From assembly GCA_026707735.1 (NCBI GenBank), contig JAPOWH010000003.1:124001-188000 (forward strand): DNA of 64,000 nt, in the 5' to 3' direction. Under the pieces are notes generated by a model that did no database searches, had not been told where the DNA came from, and was given only the letters and a program-made list of their open reading frames with translations. Made by a program: the position numbers and the translations under genes. Numbering within the stretch: position 1 is the first letter of the stretch; each line of letters begins with the position of its first letter. This stretch comes from Gammaproteobacteria bacterium (GTDB lineage Bacteria > Pseudomonadota > Gammaproteobacteria > Pseudomonadales > Azotimanducaceae). Shown here piece by piece: positions 53,753 through 61,928 of the stretch.

Positions 53753-54871
53753 GTGGACACTGACAAAGCCATAGCGGTCACTCAAGACCTCCTCGCCAAA
53801 GAGGGCAGTTCGATGGGAGAGTTGCTTGGAAATTTCCGAGATCGCATTTCGCCTGTACTCGTTGGGGAACCTCAGTGGCAACGCATGCTTGCATGCTGCA
53901 GCAGACTTCCCATTGAGCTAGGTGCGCTACCCTTTGGCTTTGAACTGCCCATGCACGAACGGCAGCCGATAGCGGACATGGGCGTATCCATGACGAGCAA
54001 CTCAAGAACGACAAGGTTCTTTGAGGAGGTCGAACAATCCGACGAAACCAAGGATACGGCAAATGCCGTTTTGTGCCTTTTCAAGCAAATGGAAGCGTCA
54101 AATTCTCCACTGCGTTCGATCGTCGGGCGCAAGGTGATGTTGGAATACGACACCGGTCCCGATGTCTATAGTCCAACAGTTCGACCAGGCATGTTCCTAC
54201 GACCGGGTGAACGCCCAATTCTAGGAGCGGGCGGTCAGACGCAGGATGTCCGAACGATAGTCGATGCACTGGTTGCTGCAGCGGGTTGGGAGTGGAAAGA
54301 GCGTGAATGGAAGAACGTCGAAAGAGCTTATCTATCCCAGCCTGAGGACACGCGAACTGACTCATTCGGTGTGTTTCCATCTCGGCCGCGTTCGATACGT
54401 CTGGCCGTTATGGGATTCAAGACCAACCAAGAAATTCGAGATTACCTTGTCTCCATAGGTTGGCCAGGTCAAGTATCGGCCGTTGAATCCGTGATGTCCC
54501 AATTCAAAGAACGCGCCGACATAGTTCGAACTGGATTCAATATTGATGTGCTTGAACAAGGAATCGGTCCCACATTGGGTCTTACCCTCATTGTCAAGCA
54601 GCGATACACCAAAGATTCGAGATATTGGCTCGATGGATTAACGGATTGGGACCCATTCCTAGACGCATTGGGCCACGAGAAAATCGTTGTACAAGAAAAG
54701 TTGGAGGAGTTAGCGCGATGGGTCTCCAAGCCTACCGTGCTGTTTGCAAAATCTGGGCGATTTGTTCTTCTTCGAGGGATCCATCACATCAAACTCGTTG
54801 TGTCGAATGGCCAATTGAGCAAGGTGAAGGCCTATGTATTCATGGTGCTTTCTGGCGCCTTGAAACTGTAG
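53753..54871 (+). CDS. RiPP-cluster protein of unknown function
   Basis: A 372-residue soluble protein following the cyclodehydratase by nine bases. It has a repeated-looking substrate-binding-like layout: RSIRLAVMGFKTNQEIRDYL, VSIGWPGQVSAVESVMSQFK, FNIDVLEQGIGPTLGLTLIV, and a C-terminal GIHHIKLVVSNGQLSKVKAY. From memory, the last block (HxKLV-x(8)-KAY) and the GPxLGLE-like block recur in a protein family that accompanies NHLP and LanM-type RiPP genes, but I cannot confirm this. No nitroreductase (FMN) motif is seen, so it is not an obvious azoline dehydrogenase. The start is a GTG. It is probably the last gene of the operon. Confidence 0.65.
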   Translation: MDTDKAIAVTQDLLAKEGSSMGELLGNFRDRISPVLVGEPQWQRMLACCSRLPIELGALPFGFELPMHERQPIADMGVSMTSNSRTTRFFEEVEQSDETKDTANAVLCLFKQMEASNSPLRSIVGRKVMLEYDTGPDVYSPTVRPGMFLRPGERPILGAGGQTQDVRTIVDALVAAAGWEWKEREWKNVERAYLSQPEDTRTDSFGVFPSRPRSIRLAVMGFKTNQEIRDYLVSIGWPGQVSAVESVMSQFKERADIVRTGFNIDVLEQGIGPTLGLTLIVKQRYTKDSRYWLDGLTDWDPFLDALGHEKIVVQEKLEELARWVSKPTVLFAKSGRFVLLRGIHHIKLVVSNGQLSKVKAYVFMVLSGALKL

Positions 54872-54893
54872 CACCACAAAGTAAAGAGACACC

Positions 54894-54925
54894 AAAAAAT
54901 CCGCAAACTCTAGGTCTGCGGATTT
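54894..54925 (-). terminator. Intrinsic terminator of the precursor gene
   Basis: AAATCCGCA with TGCGGATTT gives a nine-base stem and an eleven-base loop. Read on the minus strand, it ends in six T, the last three outside the stem. It stands 63 bases past the precursor stop. On the plus strand no T tract follows, so termination of the biosynthetic operon here would be weaker. Confidence 0.8.
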
Positions 54926-54987
54926 AAAGGAAGTTGTAACGCGCGCTATGTTTGCACGCGCTCCAATTTACGACTGAGCTATATGGT

Positions 54988-55239
54988 CTACCAGCAGCAG
55001 CAGAGGCCGGCAGAGATCGCTTCCAGTTGTTCTTCGGTGATGTGGGGATCGGGCGGCAATGCAAGATGCACGGTCTGCATGTCGCTTTCGTGAATCTTGA
55101 TCGTCATCGACTCAGGAATCGTAACGCCCAATTCTTCGCTAATAGTTGCTTTCGGGTCTGCAAGCAGTGCGCGTCGGAATTCTTCGTCCAATGCAGACTT
55201 CTCGACAATCTGTTGCAGCATTTGATCGCCACTTCTCAT
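54988..55239 (-). CDS. NHLP-family RiPP precursor with a predicted LCCCW core
   Basis: An 83-residue precursor. The leader (residues 1-78) is of the nitrile-hydratase-leader-peptide type: LDEEFRRALLADPKATISEE, then LGVTIPESMTIKIHES, VHLALPPDP and ITEEQLEAIS. Cleavage by the C39 peptidase after SAG would leave a core of only five residues, LCCCW. Three neighbouring cysteines are ideal cyclodehydratase substrates, and the tryptophan is C-terminal. The start is ATG 55239 with GGAGAAAG eight bases upstream; longer frames lack support. It has its own promoter (55284-55314) and terminator (54894-54925) and faces the biosynthetic operon, so its level can be set independently. It is encoded in one copy in this window. 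Confidence 0.9.
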   Translation of the reverse strand: MRSGDQMLQQIVEKSALDEEFRRALLADPKATISEELGVTIPESMTIKIHESDMQTVHLALPPDPHITEEQLEAISAGLCCCW

Positions 55240-55283
55240 AACTTTCTCCGTGTTAAAGGAAAGTAAGACTAATCTCAAAGAAA

Positions 55284-55314
55284 ATTATACGCCAAACCAA
55301 TCCCACCTAGTCAA
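55284..55314 (-). promoter_or_regulatory. Promoter of the RiPP precursor gene
   Basis: On the minus strand TTGACT (55309-55314) and a perfect TATAAT (55284-55289) are separated by 19 bases, slightly longer than the optimum of 17. Transcription should begin near 55277, about 40 bases before the precursor ATG. Confidence 0.65.
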
Positions 55315-55357
55315 TCGGTTTTCAGGAGTCAGTGAGACCTCCTGTAGTAGTAGCAAT

Positions 55358-55876
55358 CTAGTCTGCTTTCTCCATATCACTCTTTAGCGAGTCTATGGGA
55401 TCCGCGTCGCTGGCCAGACCATCCACTGAATGTAGGAAGGAAATATCCTCCGCTTGTAGCAAGAAACCATCAACTCTTAGGTAGCCTCCTGAACCTGCAG
55501 ATCGAGCAACAACAATCACATCCATAATCTTGTCGTTGTTGAGGTCGCTAAAGAGCACCTGTTCCAAACTGCCGTCGCGTACTCGCACCTCTCCATCTAC
55601 ATAGTTGTCGAATGGCCACTCAGCGTCAAATGGCACATAGAGACGAAGTGCGTAGCTACCTATGCTCGCCGGTTCTCTAGGTCCTTCGCTGGCGGTTATC
55701 CTCCAATCACGTCCCGGTACCGTCGCTGTGATTGTTCTGACGGTAGATTGATCCTTTTCTTCCTCAGAAGCTTGTTTCTGCTGGCCGACTAGAGTTGCAC
55801 CAGCAAACAGCAAGGCGAAACCGACAACTGATGAGAGAATTAGGAGGATCGGAGTTGTTCGTTTAGATTCCTTCAT
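55358..55876 (-). CDS. PliI-type periplasmic lysozyme inhibitor
   Basis: A 172-residue exported protein. ATG 55876 with GGAAAGC upstream gives a signal/anchor segment (TPILLILSSVVGFALLFAGA) and an acidic linker. The mature domain has IGSYALRLYVPFDAEWPFDN, VRVRDGSLEQVLFSDLNNDK and VIVVARSAGSGGYLRVDGFL. The VRDG and RSAGSGGYL boxes are typical of PliI, which blocks the active site of invertebrate-type lysozymes. It may protect against host or predator lysozymes or autolysins. It is on the same strand as the precursor gene, 118 bases upstream of it. The precursor has its own promoter, so the two are not necessarily linked. Confidence 0.72.
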   Translation of the reverse strand: MKESKRTTPILLILSSVVGFALLFAGATLVGQQKQASEEEKDQSTVRTITATVPGRDWRITASEGPREPASIGSYALRLYVPFDAEWPFDNYVDGEVRVRDGSLEQVLFSDLNNDKIMDVIVVARSAGSGGYLRVDGFLLQAEDISFLHSVDGLASDADPIDSLKSDMEKAD

Positions 55877-56200
55877 GAGTAGCTTTCCAACGGATGAGTA
55901 GGTGTTGCGCAAGAGTTTAATTGAATGCCGATAGAGCGAAACGAGTAGACGTTTACCCAATTGACCTTTCCAATTGCTAGTGGAGTGCGATCTGGCATCT
56001 ATCGTTTGTGGAGTCGTATCGTGGAGCAACCTGAGGGACTCGAGGGGAACCTAAAGTGCTTCATATAATGCGAAGAGCCTTGAAATCCCGTGGAGGAAGC
56101 CACGTGAGCCCCGTTTCTCAGCGCAAACTGAAGCTCTGATTTGCAGGAACTTAATCTGTTGCACTCGTACCGAATTAGAGAAGGACTTTCTAGTACTCCA

Positions 56201-57037
56201 ATGCGATATTCCAGAGCTTTCGTCCAGCGCTGTATCGAATCCACATTATTGAGAGTTGGGTGGGTAGTAACCGCATTGTGGTTAACCCTTACAGCAACTG
56301 CACTTGCCCAAGACGAAACACCGGAGGAGAAGGGCTTGCGAATCGCACTAGAGGCAAGTGCGCGGAACGAGGGATTCGGCGATTTCACGGCTGGACTGAC
56401 CATGGTGCTCAAAGATCGACATGGCAGGGAAAGCGTGCGCCAAATGCGGTTCAAGGTACTGGAGGTGCAAGACGACGGCGACAAGAGCCTGTTTGTGTTT
56501 GATCAGCCTCGCGACGTTCAGGGCACGGCATTGCTTACGCATGCTCACATAAACGCACCTGACGATCAATGGTTATATCTACCCGCATTGCAGAGGGTAA
56601 AGCGCATCAGTGCTTCCAGACGCTCCGGGTCGTTCATGGGGAGCGAGTTCTCCTACGAGGATATGAGCGCTGGTGAAGTAAAGGAGTACACCCACGAATA
56701 TCTGCGCGATGAGCCTTGCGGCGATCGCATGTGTACCGTAACTGTACAAGTACCCTTGGATGAAAAGTCTGGATATAGTCGCAAGATCGTTTGGCTCGAC
56801 AAGGAAGAGCTCCGCACTTGGAAAATGGAGCTCTACGATCGGCGCAACTCCCATCTCAAGACTCTTACATTCGCAGACTACCAGCAATACTTGGAGAAGT
56901 ACTGGCGTGCGAGCGAACAAACTATGGTCAACCACTTGACCGGTGCAAGTACGGTATTACAGTGGACAGACTTTCAATTCGGCACCGGTTTGGCGGACAG
57001 CGAATTCACACAGACGGCACTTAGACGGACTCGGTGA
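56201..57037 (+). CDS. Outer-membrane lipoprotein-sorting (LolA-like) protein
   Basis: A 278-residue periplasmic protein. ATG 56201 gives a signal peptide ending TATALAQ. The mature part has DRHGRESVRQMRFKVLEVQD then DGDKSLFVFDQPRDVQGTAL, and later QWLYLPALQRVKRISASRRS and GSFMGSEFSYEDMSAGE, which identify the LolA-fold family that accompanies MMPL/RND lipid transporters. It presumably carries a lipid or lipoprotein between the inner-membrane transporter and the outer membrane. Its stop overlaps the next start (TGATG), so it is translationally coupled to the beta-barrel gene. Confidence 0.85.
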   Translation: MRYSRAFVQRCIESTLLRVGWVVTALWLTLTATALAQDETPEEKGLRIALEASARNEGFGDFTAGLTMVLKDRHGRESVRQMRFKVLEVQDDGDKSLFVFDQPRDVQGTALLTHAHINAPDDQWLYLPALQRVKRISASRRSGSFMGSEFSYEDMSAGEVKEYTHEYLRDEPCGDRMCTVTVQVPLDEKSGYSRKIVWLDKEELRTWKMELYDRRNSHLKTLTFADYQQYLEKYWRASEQTMVNHLTGASTVLQWTDFQFGTGLADSEFTQTALRRTR

Positions 57038-58266
57038 TGAAACGCGTTGGCATCGTCGGGTTGCTCATAGTTGCAAGTGCGACAAGCAACGGGGCCGAAA
57101 CGCTAGATCTTTCCGGCGAAGCGGGATTTGAAGCTCGCTGGTTTCCGCAATCTCCGCTATTTGATGGTCAGCGCTCAAGCACTGGCGGTCTAGTGGTCGA
57201 ACCAACGCTGTGGGGAGATATTTCAGAGAGAACCAGCGTAACCGTTTCGTTTCTCTACAGGTACGACAGTGCAGATTCACACCGCACGCATGGCGACTTG
57301 CGCGAGGCATACCTGATGACCTATGGAGACTGGGGCGATGCTTCTTGGGAAATTAGGCTAGGAGTTGGTCGAGTTTTTTGGGGCGTGGCAGAGCTGAACA
57401 ACGTTGTAGATATCGTCAATCAGCTAGATCTTGTCGAGCATCCCCGCAATCGACCCAAGCTCGGTCAGCCGATGGTGCATCTGACACTTGCCGGAACTTG
57501 GGGCACTCTCGAGTCTTTTTTGTTGCCATATCACCGAACCCGGACCTTTCCGGGTACTGCAGGGCGCTTGCGGTCGCGATTCCTAATCGAGGACGACGCT
57601 CTGTATGAGGACAGTTCCGACAATAGAAATGTGGATTTCGCAGTTCGCTATACCAATTCTGTTGGATTGCTGGACTTTGGCCTCAGTGTCTTTGACGGAA
57701 CCAGCCGTGAGGCTTCTTTTGTTGTGAGTGGCGAAACCAACACCTCGGCATTCACTCAGGGCAGATTGACTCCCTACTATGAACAGATTCGCCAATTTGG
57801 GATAGACGCGCAATTTACGACCGAACAGGTGCTTTACAAATTGGAAGCGGTTGAGGTAGGTGGTGCACGAAATCTCTTCTCGGAGGAAGAGAGCTATAGA
57901 GCTTTCATTCTAGGAGCCGAGCACAGTATCTACAGCCTCCTTGGCAGTGCGGCAAGCTTGACGTTGCTTGGCGAATGGCACTACGATGATCGAGGCAGCC
58001 GAGCGACTAGCGTGTGGGCGAACGATCTGTTTATTGCTGGATTCCTATCTCTAAATGACGTTCCCGGCACGGAATTTGTGGCAGGACTGCTTGGCGATAT
58101 CGATCATGAGTATCGAGCGTTGAATCTGGAATTCAAACGTCGATTGTCGTCCAATTGGTCGTTGCGAATAGAGAGCATTGTGATTCTCAGCTCGGACCCG
58201 ATGGATCTGACCTATGATGGACGGCGCGACAGCTTTTTGGGAATGGGCCTCTACGCAAATTTCTAG
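57037..58266 (+). CDS. Outer-membrane beta-barrel protein, DUF1302-like context
   Basis: A 409-residue exported protein with a signal peptide (GIVGLLIVASATSNGAE). It shows alternating amphipathic strands and ends YANF with a C-terminal phenylalanine, the signal for Bam-dependent assembly in the outer membrane. RVFWGVAELNNVVDIVNQLD is a characteristic segment of the barrel proteins paired with LolA-like and MMPL genes. Substrate and pore size are unknown. It is coupled to the LolA-like gene. The expected third partner, the MMPL transporter, lies 18 kb away at 36173. Confidence 0.8.
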   Translation: MKRVGIVGLLIVASATSNGAETLDLSGEAGFEARWFPQSPLFDGQRSSTGGLVVEPTLWGDISERTSVTVSFLYRYDSADSHRTHGDLREAYLMTYGDWGDASWEIRLGVGRVFWGVAELNNVVDIVNQLDLVEHPRNRPKLGQPMVHLTLAGTWGTLESFLLPYHRTRTFPGTAGRLRSRFLIEDDALYEDSSDNRNVDFAVRYTNSVGLLDFGLSVFDGTSREASFVVSGETNTSAFTQGRLTPYYEQIRQFGIDAQFTTEQVLYKLEAVEVGGARNLFSEEESYRAFILGAEHSIYSLLGSAASLTLLGEWHYDDRGSRATSVWANDLFIAGFLSLNDVPGTEFVAGLLGDIDHEYRALNLEFKRRLSSNWSLRIESIVILSSDPMDLTYDGRRDSFLGMGLYANF

Positions 58267-58360
58267 TTGAATTGAAATGAGAATCGATCCTTCCAGGTCG
58301 GTGTGCAAACCAATGAACTCTGAATACACTCATCAAGAACAAGCTAACACTTAGACCACA

Positions 58361-59638
58361 ATGTTGCAGCCTGGCCGAGACTCGTTAAGGAAGATTGCCG
58401 TTGTAGGACGAGGAACAGCGGGGTCGTTGGCCGCTGCGAGTGTCACTCACGCTCTACCCGATGGCGAATTCGAACTTCACCATATCTACGATTCGCGCAT
58501 CCCTGTCATAGGTGTGGGCGAAGGCAGTTGGCCGAGCTTGGTGGCGGAACTCCACAAGCTCACTCAGCTTCCACACGAAGTAATCCAGCCGCGCTTCAAC
58601 GGCACTCGAAAGTATGGGGTTGCTTTCGAAGGATGGGGCCGGCGAGGACAGGATTTCACGCATTTCTTCACCCCGCAACAGGTGTCGTACGCCTATCACT
58701 TGGCGGCGGATCTGGTTGCTGAATTGCTTAACGAAAGTACAACTGCCACGCACATTGACGCAAGGGTATCGGCTATAACCAACGTCGGCGATCGTGCCCG
58801 AATCGAATTCGAAGAGCGAGAGGCAGAACACTACGATCTTGTTTTCGATGCACGCGGATTTCCAAGAGAGCTTGATCCAGAGCAGCATATCGACATATCT
58901 TTCATACCGACAAATACAGCAGTAATTCGTCGCTGCCCAGCGATCTTCAATAAGGAAGAGAGGCTGGTGCTGAAGCACACCTACACAAGAGCAGTTGCGC
59001 GTCCTCACGGTTGGGTGTTCGTGATTCCCTTGACCGCGCACACCTCATATGGCTACATTTTCAATCGCGATGTGTCCAGTCTCGAGTCTGTGGAGTCCGA
59101 CTTCGACGAGCTGCTTGAATCTGAATCGGTAGAAGAATTCGAGCAGCGTGCGGTCATTCAATTTCCCAATTTCGTCGGCCGCAATATCTTTGACGGAGTA
59201 GTGGCACGGATTGGCAACGCGGCCGCGTTCATGGAGCCTCTCGAGGCCACGGCGATCGTTGCAACGCAACTGCAGATTGGAATGATTCTTCAAATCCGAC
59301 TAAATCGGCCGCCAGAGCATTTGGAACGCGATGCACCCGTAGTCAACCGGTTTCTCATTAATTCCATGCTCCGCTACGGCTTATTCGTGGGTTGGCACTA
59401 TTGTTGTGGCTCGAGCTATAACAGTGAGTTTTGGACACATGCTCGCGACAACGTTTGGTCTCAACATCGCACCGCTGCGGACCCCAAGTTAGTCGATTGC
59501 AATGCACTCGAGCGATTCGACGAAATGATTGGACTGCTCACCAGTCCAGTCGTTGCAAGGGAGGATTGGCACAAGATGTGCGCAGTGCCGTTGACGAGCT
59601 ATGCCCAAGTGTCTCAGGGGCTCGGGTGCTGGGAGTAG
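58361..59638 (+). CDS. Flavin-dependent tryptophan-halogenase-family protein
   Basis: A 425-residue FAD enzyme. GRGTAG (residues 16-21) is the nucleotide-binding loop and GEGSWPS (53-59) a conserved halogenase turn. RKYG has Lys84 in the position of the catalytic lysine that makes lysine chloramine. PLEAT has Glu295 at the place of the catalytic glutamate. The hallmark WxWxIP is altered to WVFVIP, with phenylalanine for the second tryptophan. It is about 100 residues shorter than PrnA-type enzymes. The family chlorinates or brominates tryptophan, pyrroles or phenols, sometimes on peptides, using FADH2 from a partner reductase, none of which is nearby. It is 2.4 kb downstream of the PliI gene and could belong with the RiPP cluster. 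Confidence 0.82.
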   Translation: MLQPGRDSLRKIAVVGRGTAGSLAAASVTHALPDGEFELHHIYDSRIPVIGVGEGSWPSLVAELHKLTQLPHEVIQPRFNGTRKYGVAFEGWGRRGQDFTHFFTPQQVSYAYHLAADLVAELLNESTTATHIDARVSAITNVGDRARIEFEEREAEHYDLVFDARGFPRELDPEQHIDISFIPTNTAVIRRCPAIFNKEERLVLKHTYTRAVARPHGWVFVIPLTAHTSYGYIFNRDVSSLESVESDFDELLESESVEEFEQRAVIQFPNFVGRNIFDGVVARIGNAAAFMEPLEATAIVATQLQIGMILQIRLNRPPEHLERDAPVVNRFLINSMLRYGLFVGWHYCCGSSYNSEFWTHARDNVWSQHRTAADPKLVDCNALERFDEMIGLLTSPVVAREDWHKMCAVPLTSYAQVSQGLGCWE

Positions 59639-59839
59639 GTTCGTCTGCGCGACTAAACAATCGGGCTCCACGCAGAGTCCTCAAATTGGACCGACACGAA
59701 AACCGGACGACTTTGCTTAAATAGGCCACACCTTCAAGCTCGTCGGCCCAAGACATCAAATAGATACTGGGAGTATGGCAGCTAGCTCAGGAACTTCCGA
59801 GCATCACTGACTAGCCTACATCCAAGAACGCATCCCGCT

Positions 59840-60775
59840 ATGACTAGCGACAACGAGACTCTTCGTCAACAAATCCTCCGAGAAAACGTCAAGAGCCGTC
59901 GTGCAGTTGGACTTCATGATTCCAGCTGTCTGTCGCTCCTTCAGCTTGCTGCTCTGTATAGACCTGAATTGGCACATGAATTGGTCGCAGCGGGGCAAGA
60001 ATGCGACCTGCATAGCTCGTGTGCATTGGGATATGTTGATCGTATTGAGGAAATATCGAGCCAACATGCTTTCTCTCAAACTATAGAACACCTTACCCCG
60101 ATGGGATGGGCCATATTGAAGGGGCAAGATGAGTCTGTCGATGCCTTGCTCCGTCGTGGCGACAACCCCAATCGGCCGTTGCAGCGAATTGGGTTTTTCG
60201 AGTGGGAGATTGAAGCTCTCGGGTCAGTCTTTTGGTTTCCGATTCACGCAGCCTCTACGCATGGTTATCACGAGTCCGCCTCGCGGATTGTTCAATTGCT
60301 TGTAGAGGCCGGAGCAAACATTGAAGAGGTCTCTCCGCTGGGGTATACACCGTTAGCCATGGCATGCGTCTACTCGTGGACAGATGTCATTTCCATTCTG
60401 TTGCAACTAGGTGCAGACATAAATGCTCGAAGTGAAGCCGAGACAGACCTAGTGTGGCGACTTTCCGCTCCAGCATTCGCCGAGCGGTCAAGTGGTCAAA
60501 CTCCACTCATGATCGCAGCCGGAGAAGGGCAGACGAAATCCGTTGAACTATTGTTGCGGCGTGGATGCGACGCGAGTCTGCAAGATCATTCTGGAATGTC
60601 GGCAATGCATATTGCTGCTAGTCCATGGTGGAAGGAAAATTCTAAGATCGTCAAGTTGCTTCTTGACTCAGGAATGGACTCGCAGGTCGCGAATGCGAAC
60701 GGCGAAACTCCGGCAGTATTGGCAAAACGCAGAAATCTAAGCGAAACATTTAAACTACTTGTTGACTCTAACTAG
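59840..60775 (+). CDS. Ankyrin-repeat protein
   Basis: A 311-residue protein built mostly from ankyrin repeats: MGWAILKGQDESVDALLRRG, GYTPLAMACVYSWTDVISIL followed by LQLGADIN, TPLMIAAGEGQTKSVELLLR and SAMHIAAS with KLLLDSGMDSQVANANGETP. There are about six repeats from residue 85 on. No signal peptide is seen, so it is probably cytoplasmic. Such modules bind proteins, and in bacteria they sometimes serve in host interaction or as immunity proteins. It precedes a lipoprotein gene by 28 bases. A relation to the halogenase gene is not supported. Confidence 0.85.
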   Translation: MTSDNETLRQQILRENVKSRRAVGLHDSSCLSLLQLAALYRPELAHELVAAGQECDLHSSCALGYVDRIEEISSQHAFSQTIEHLTPMGWAILKGQDESVDALLRRGDNPNRPLQRIGFFEWEIEALGSVFWFPIHAASTHGYHESASRIVQLLVEAGANIEEVSPLGYTPLAMACVYSWTDVISILLQLGADINARSEAETDLVWRLSAPAFAERSSGQTPLMIAAGEGQTKSVELLLRRGCDASLQDHSGMSAMHIAASPWWKENSKIVKLLLDSGMDSQVANANGETPAVLAKRRNLSETFKLLVDSN

Positions 60776-60803
60776 AGTGACCTTTGCTTTGAATCTATTC
60801 CAA

Positions 60804-61781
60804 ATGACGCCACAAAAACGTCGACTGTATGCAAGTGCAACAACATACATCGCTCTTGGATCCCTCGTAGCACTTGCTAGCTGCCAGTCCATGCGTGGCA
60901 CGGAGAGCGCGGAAATGTCCATATCGTTCGATCATCAACCCAATGGAGAGATGTTTAGTTTCAACGAGCCAGTTACTTTTCAATATGCCACGGACGAACA
61001 GAAGGCCACTCTCCGATCAATAGCAGAGGAAGAATTCAGCCTTGAGCATCTGCCTCAAGAGCAGCAAGACCTTCTAAACGAAGCGCTTCAATACAGCGGT
61101 GTCGAAGTTCATAAGTCATGCGTGATCGAACGATCCACCAATGGAATCATTTGGGCGCTCTTAAGGCGATGGAGTCCTGAGGAGAACATGTCATATCACC
61201 CCACCTTGGGATCTAGAGAGATACCTCAAGAGGAGGGGAAGGGCGAAAACGACGAACCGCCCAAATGGAAAACGGTATATGGCGACTATGTCGAATACCC
61301 TTATCCGTTTAGTGAAGCAATGGTTCTACCAAAAGCGATTCCAGTAAACATGAGCACAATTCGGTTAGTTCAAGAAGACGATTCAGAAGTCAGTTTCACT
61401 GCTAAACCGTCTTCCTTGCTCATGGCAAAACTGACTGAGAAAGACCGCATCGTTTCTGAAGACGATCTCGTAATCGATTTCGTAGTCGATAGGCAAACCA
61501 AGCGAATCCGCAGACAGTCAATGTATCTCGAGGATTCAGTTAGAGTGTATCGAGGCATCCGCATCAAGGAACTCAGTGTCGACTATGAGTTTGCGGAAGA
61601 TCCAATCAGCAACAGAAATGTCTTGACAAGCATGAGCCACACGCTGAGAGGCAACATTTGGTGGGTCGTACGTCCTCGACTTGCGATTGATACTGGCCTG
61701 AACTACATCGAGTGTTTAGCGGAGCCAAACGATCGATCCTACTTGTATGCAAGCATGGATGCGATCCGAGCCCTCAACTAG
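60804..61781 (+). CDS. Lipoprotein of unknown function
   Basis: A 325-residue lipoprotein with a signal ending in the lipobox ALASC (Cys27). The mature part has alternating charged and hydrophobic strands (ILRSIAEEEF-like helices, then VSFTAKPSSLLMAKLTEKDR). The segment DLVIDFVVDRQTKRIRRQSM is beta-rich. No family is recognised. ATG 60804 is chosen because it starts a typical signal peptide; an upstream TTG would overlap the ankyrin gene. It is probably cotranscribed with the ankyrin-repeat gene. Confidence 0.7.
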   Translation: MTPQKRRLYASATTYIALGSLVALASCQSMRGTESAEMSISFDHQPNGEMFSFNEPVTFQYATDEQKATLRSIAEEEFSLEHLPQEQQDLLNEALQYSGVEVHKSCVIERSTNGIIWALLRRWSPEENMSYHPTLGSREIPQEEGKGENDEPPKWKTVYGDYVEYPYPFSEAMVLPKAIPVNMSTIRLVQEDDSEVSFTAKPSSLLMAKLTEKDRIVSEDDLVIDFVVDRQTKRIRRQSMYLEDSVRVYRGIRIKELSVDYEFAEDPISNRNVLTSMSHTLRGNIWWVVRPRLAIDTGLNYIECLAEPNDRSYLYASMDAIRALN

Positions 61782-61928
61782 ATCTTCGACATAAATCCGG
61801 TCGTAGGGCCATTCTTGGATCTTTCCCCCTTCGGCAGCCAGTCTTGGACACAAAAGACATCTCATACCTGCATCCGGAGTGCGCTAACCCCGCTTTTGTA
61901 AGAACAACTACACAAGCGCGTTCGAGGA

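Noticed and set aside
54928-54988. tRNA-like 5' half on the minus strand just after the precursor stop (ATATAGCTCAGTCG, a D-arm-like GCTC/GAGC)
   Set aside because: There is no T-arm consensus, no T at position 33 and no matching acceptor stem. At most it is a decayed fragment, so no RNA gene is called.
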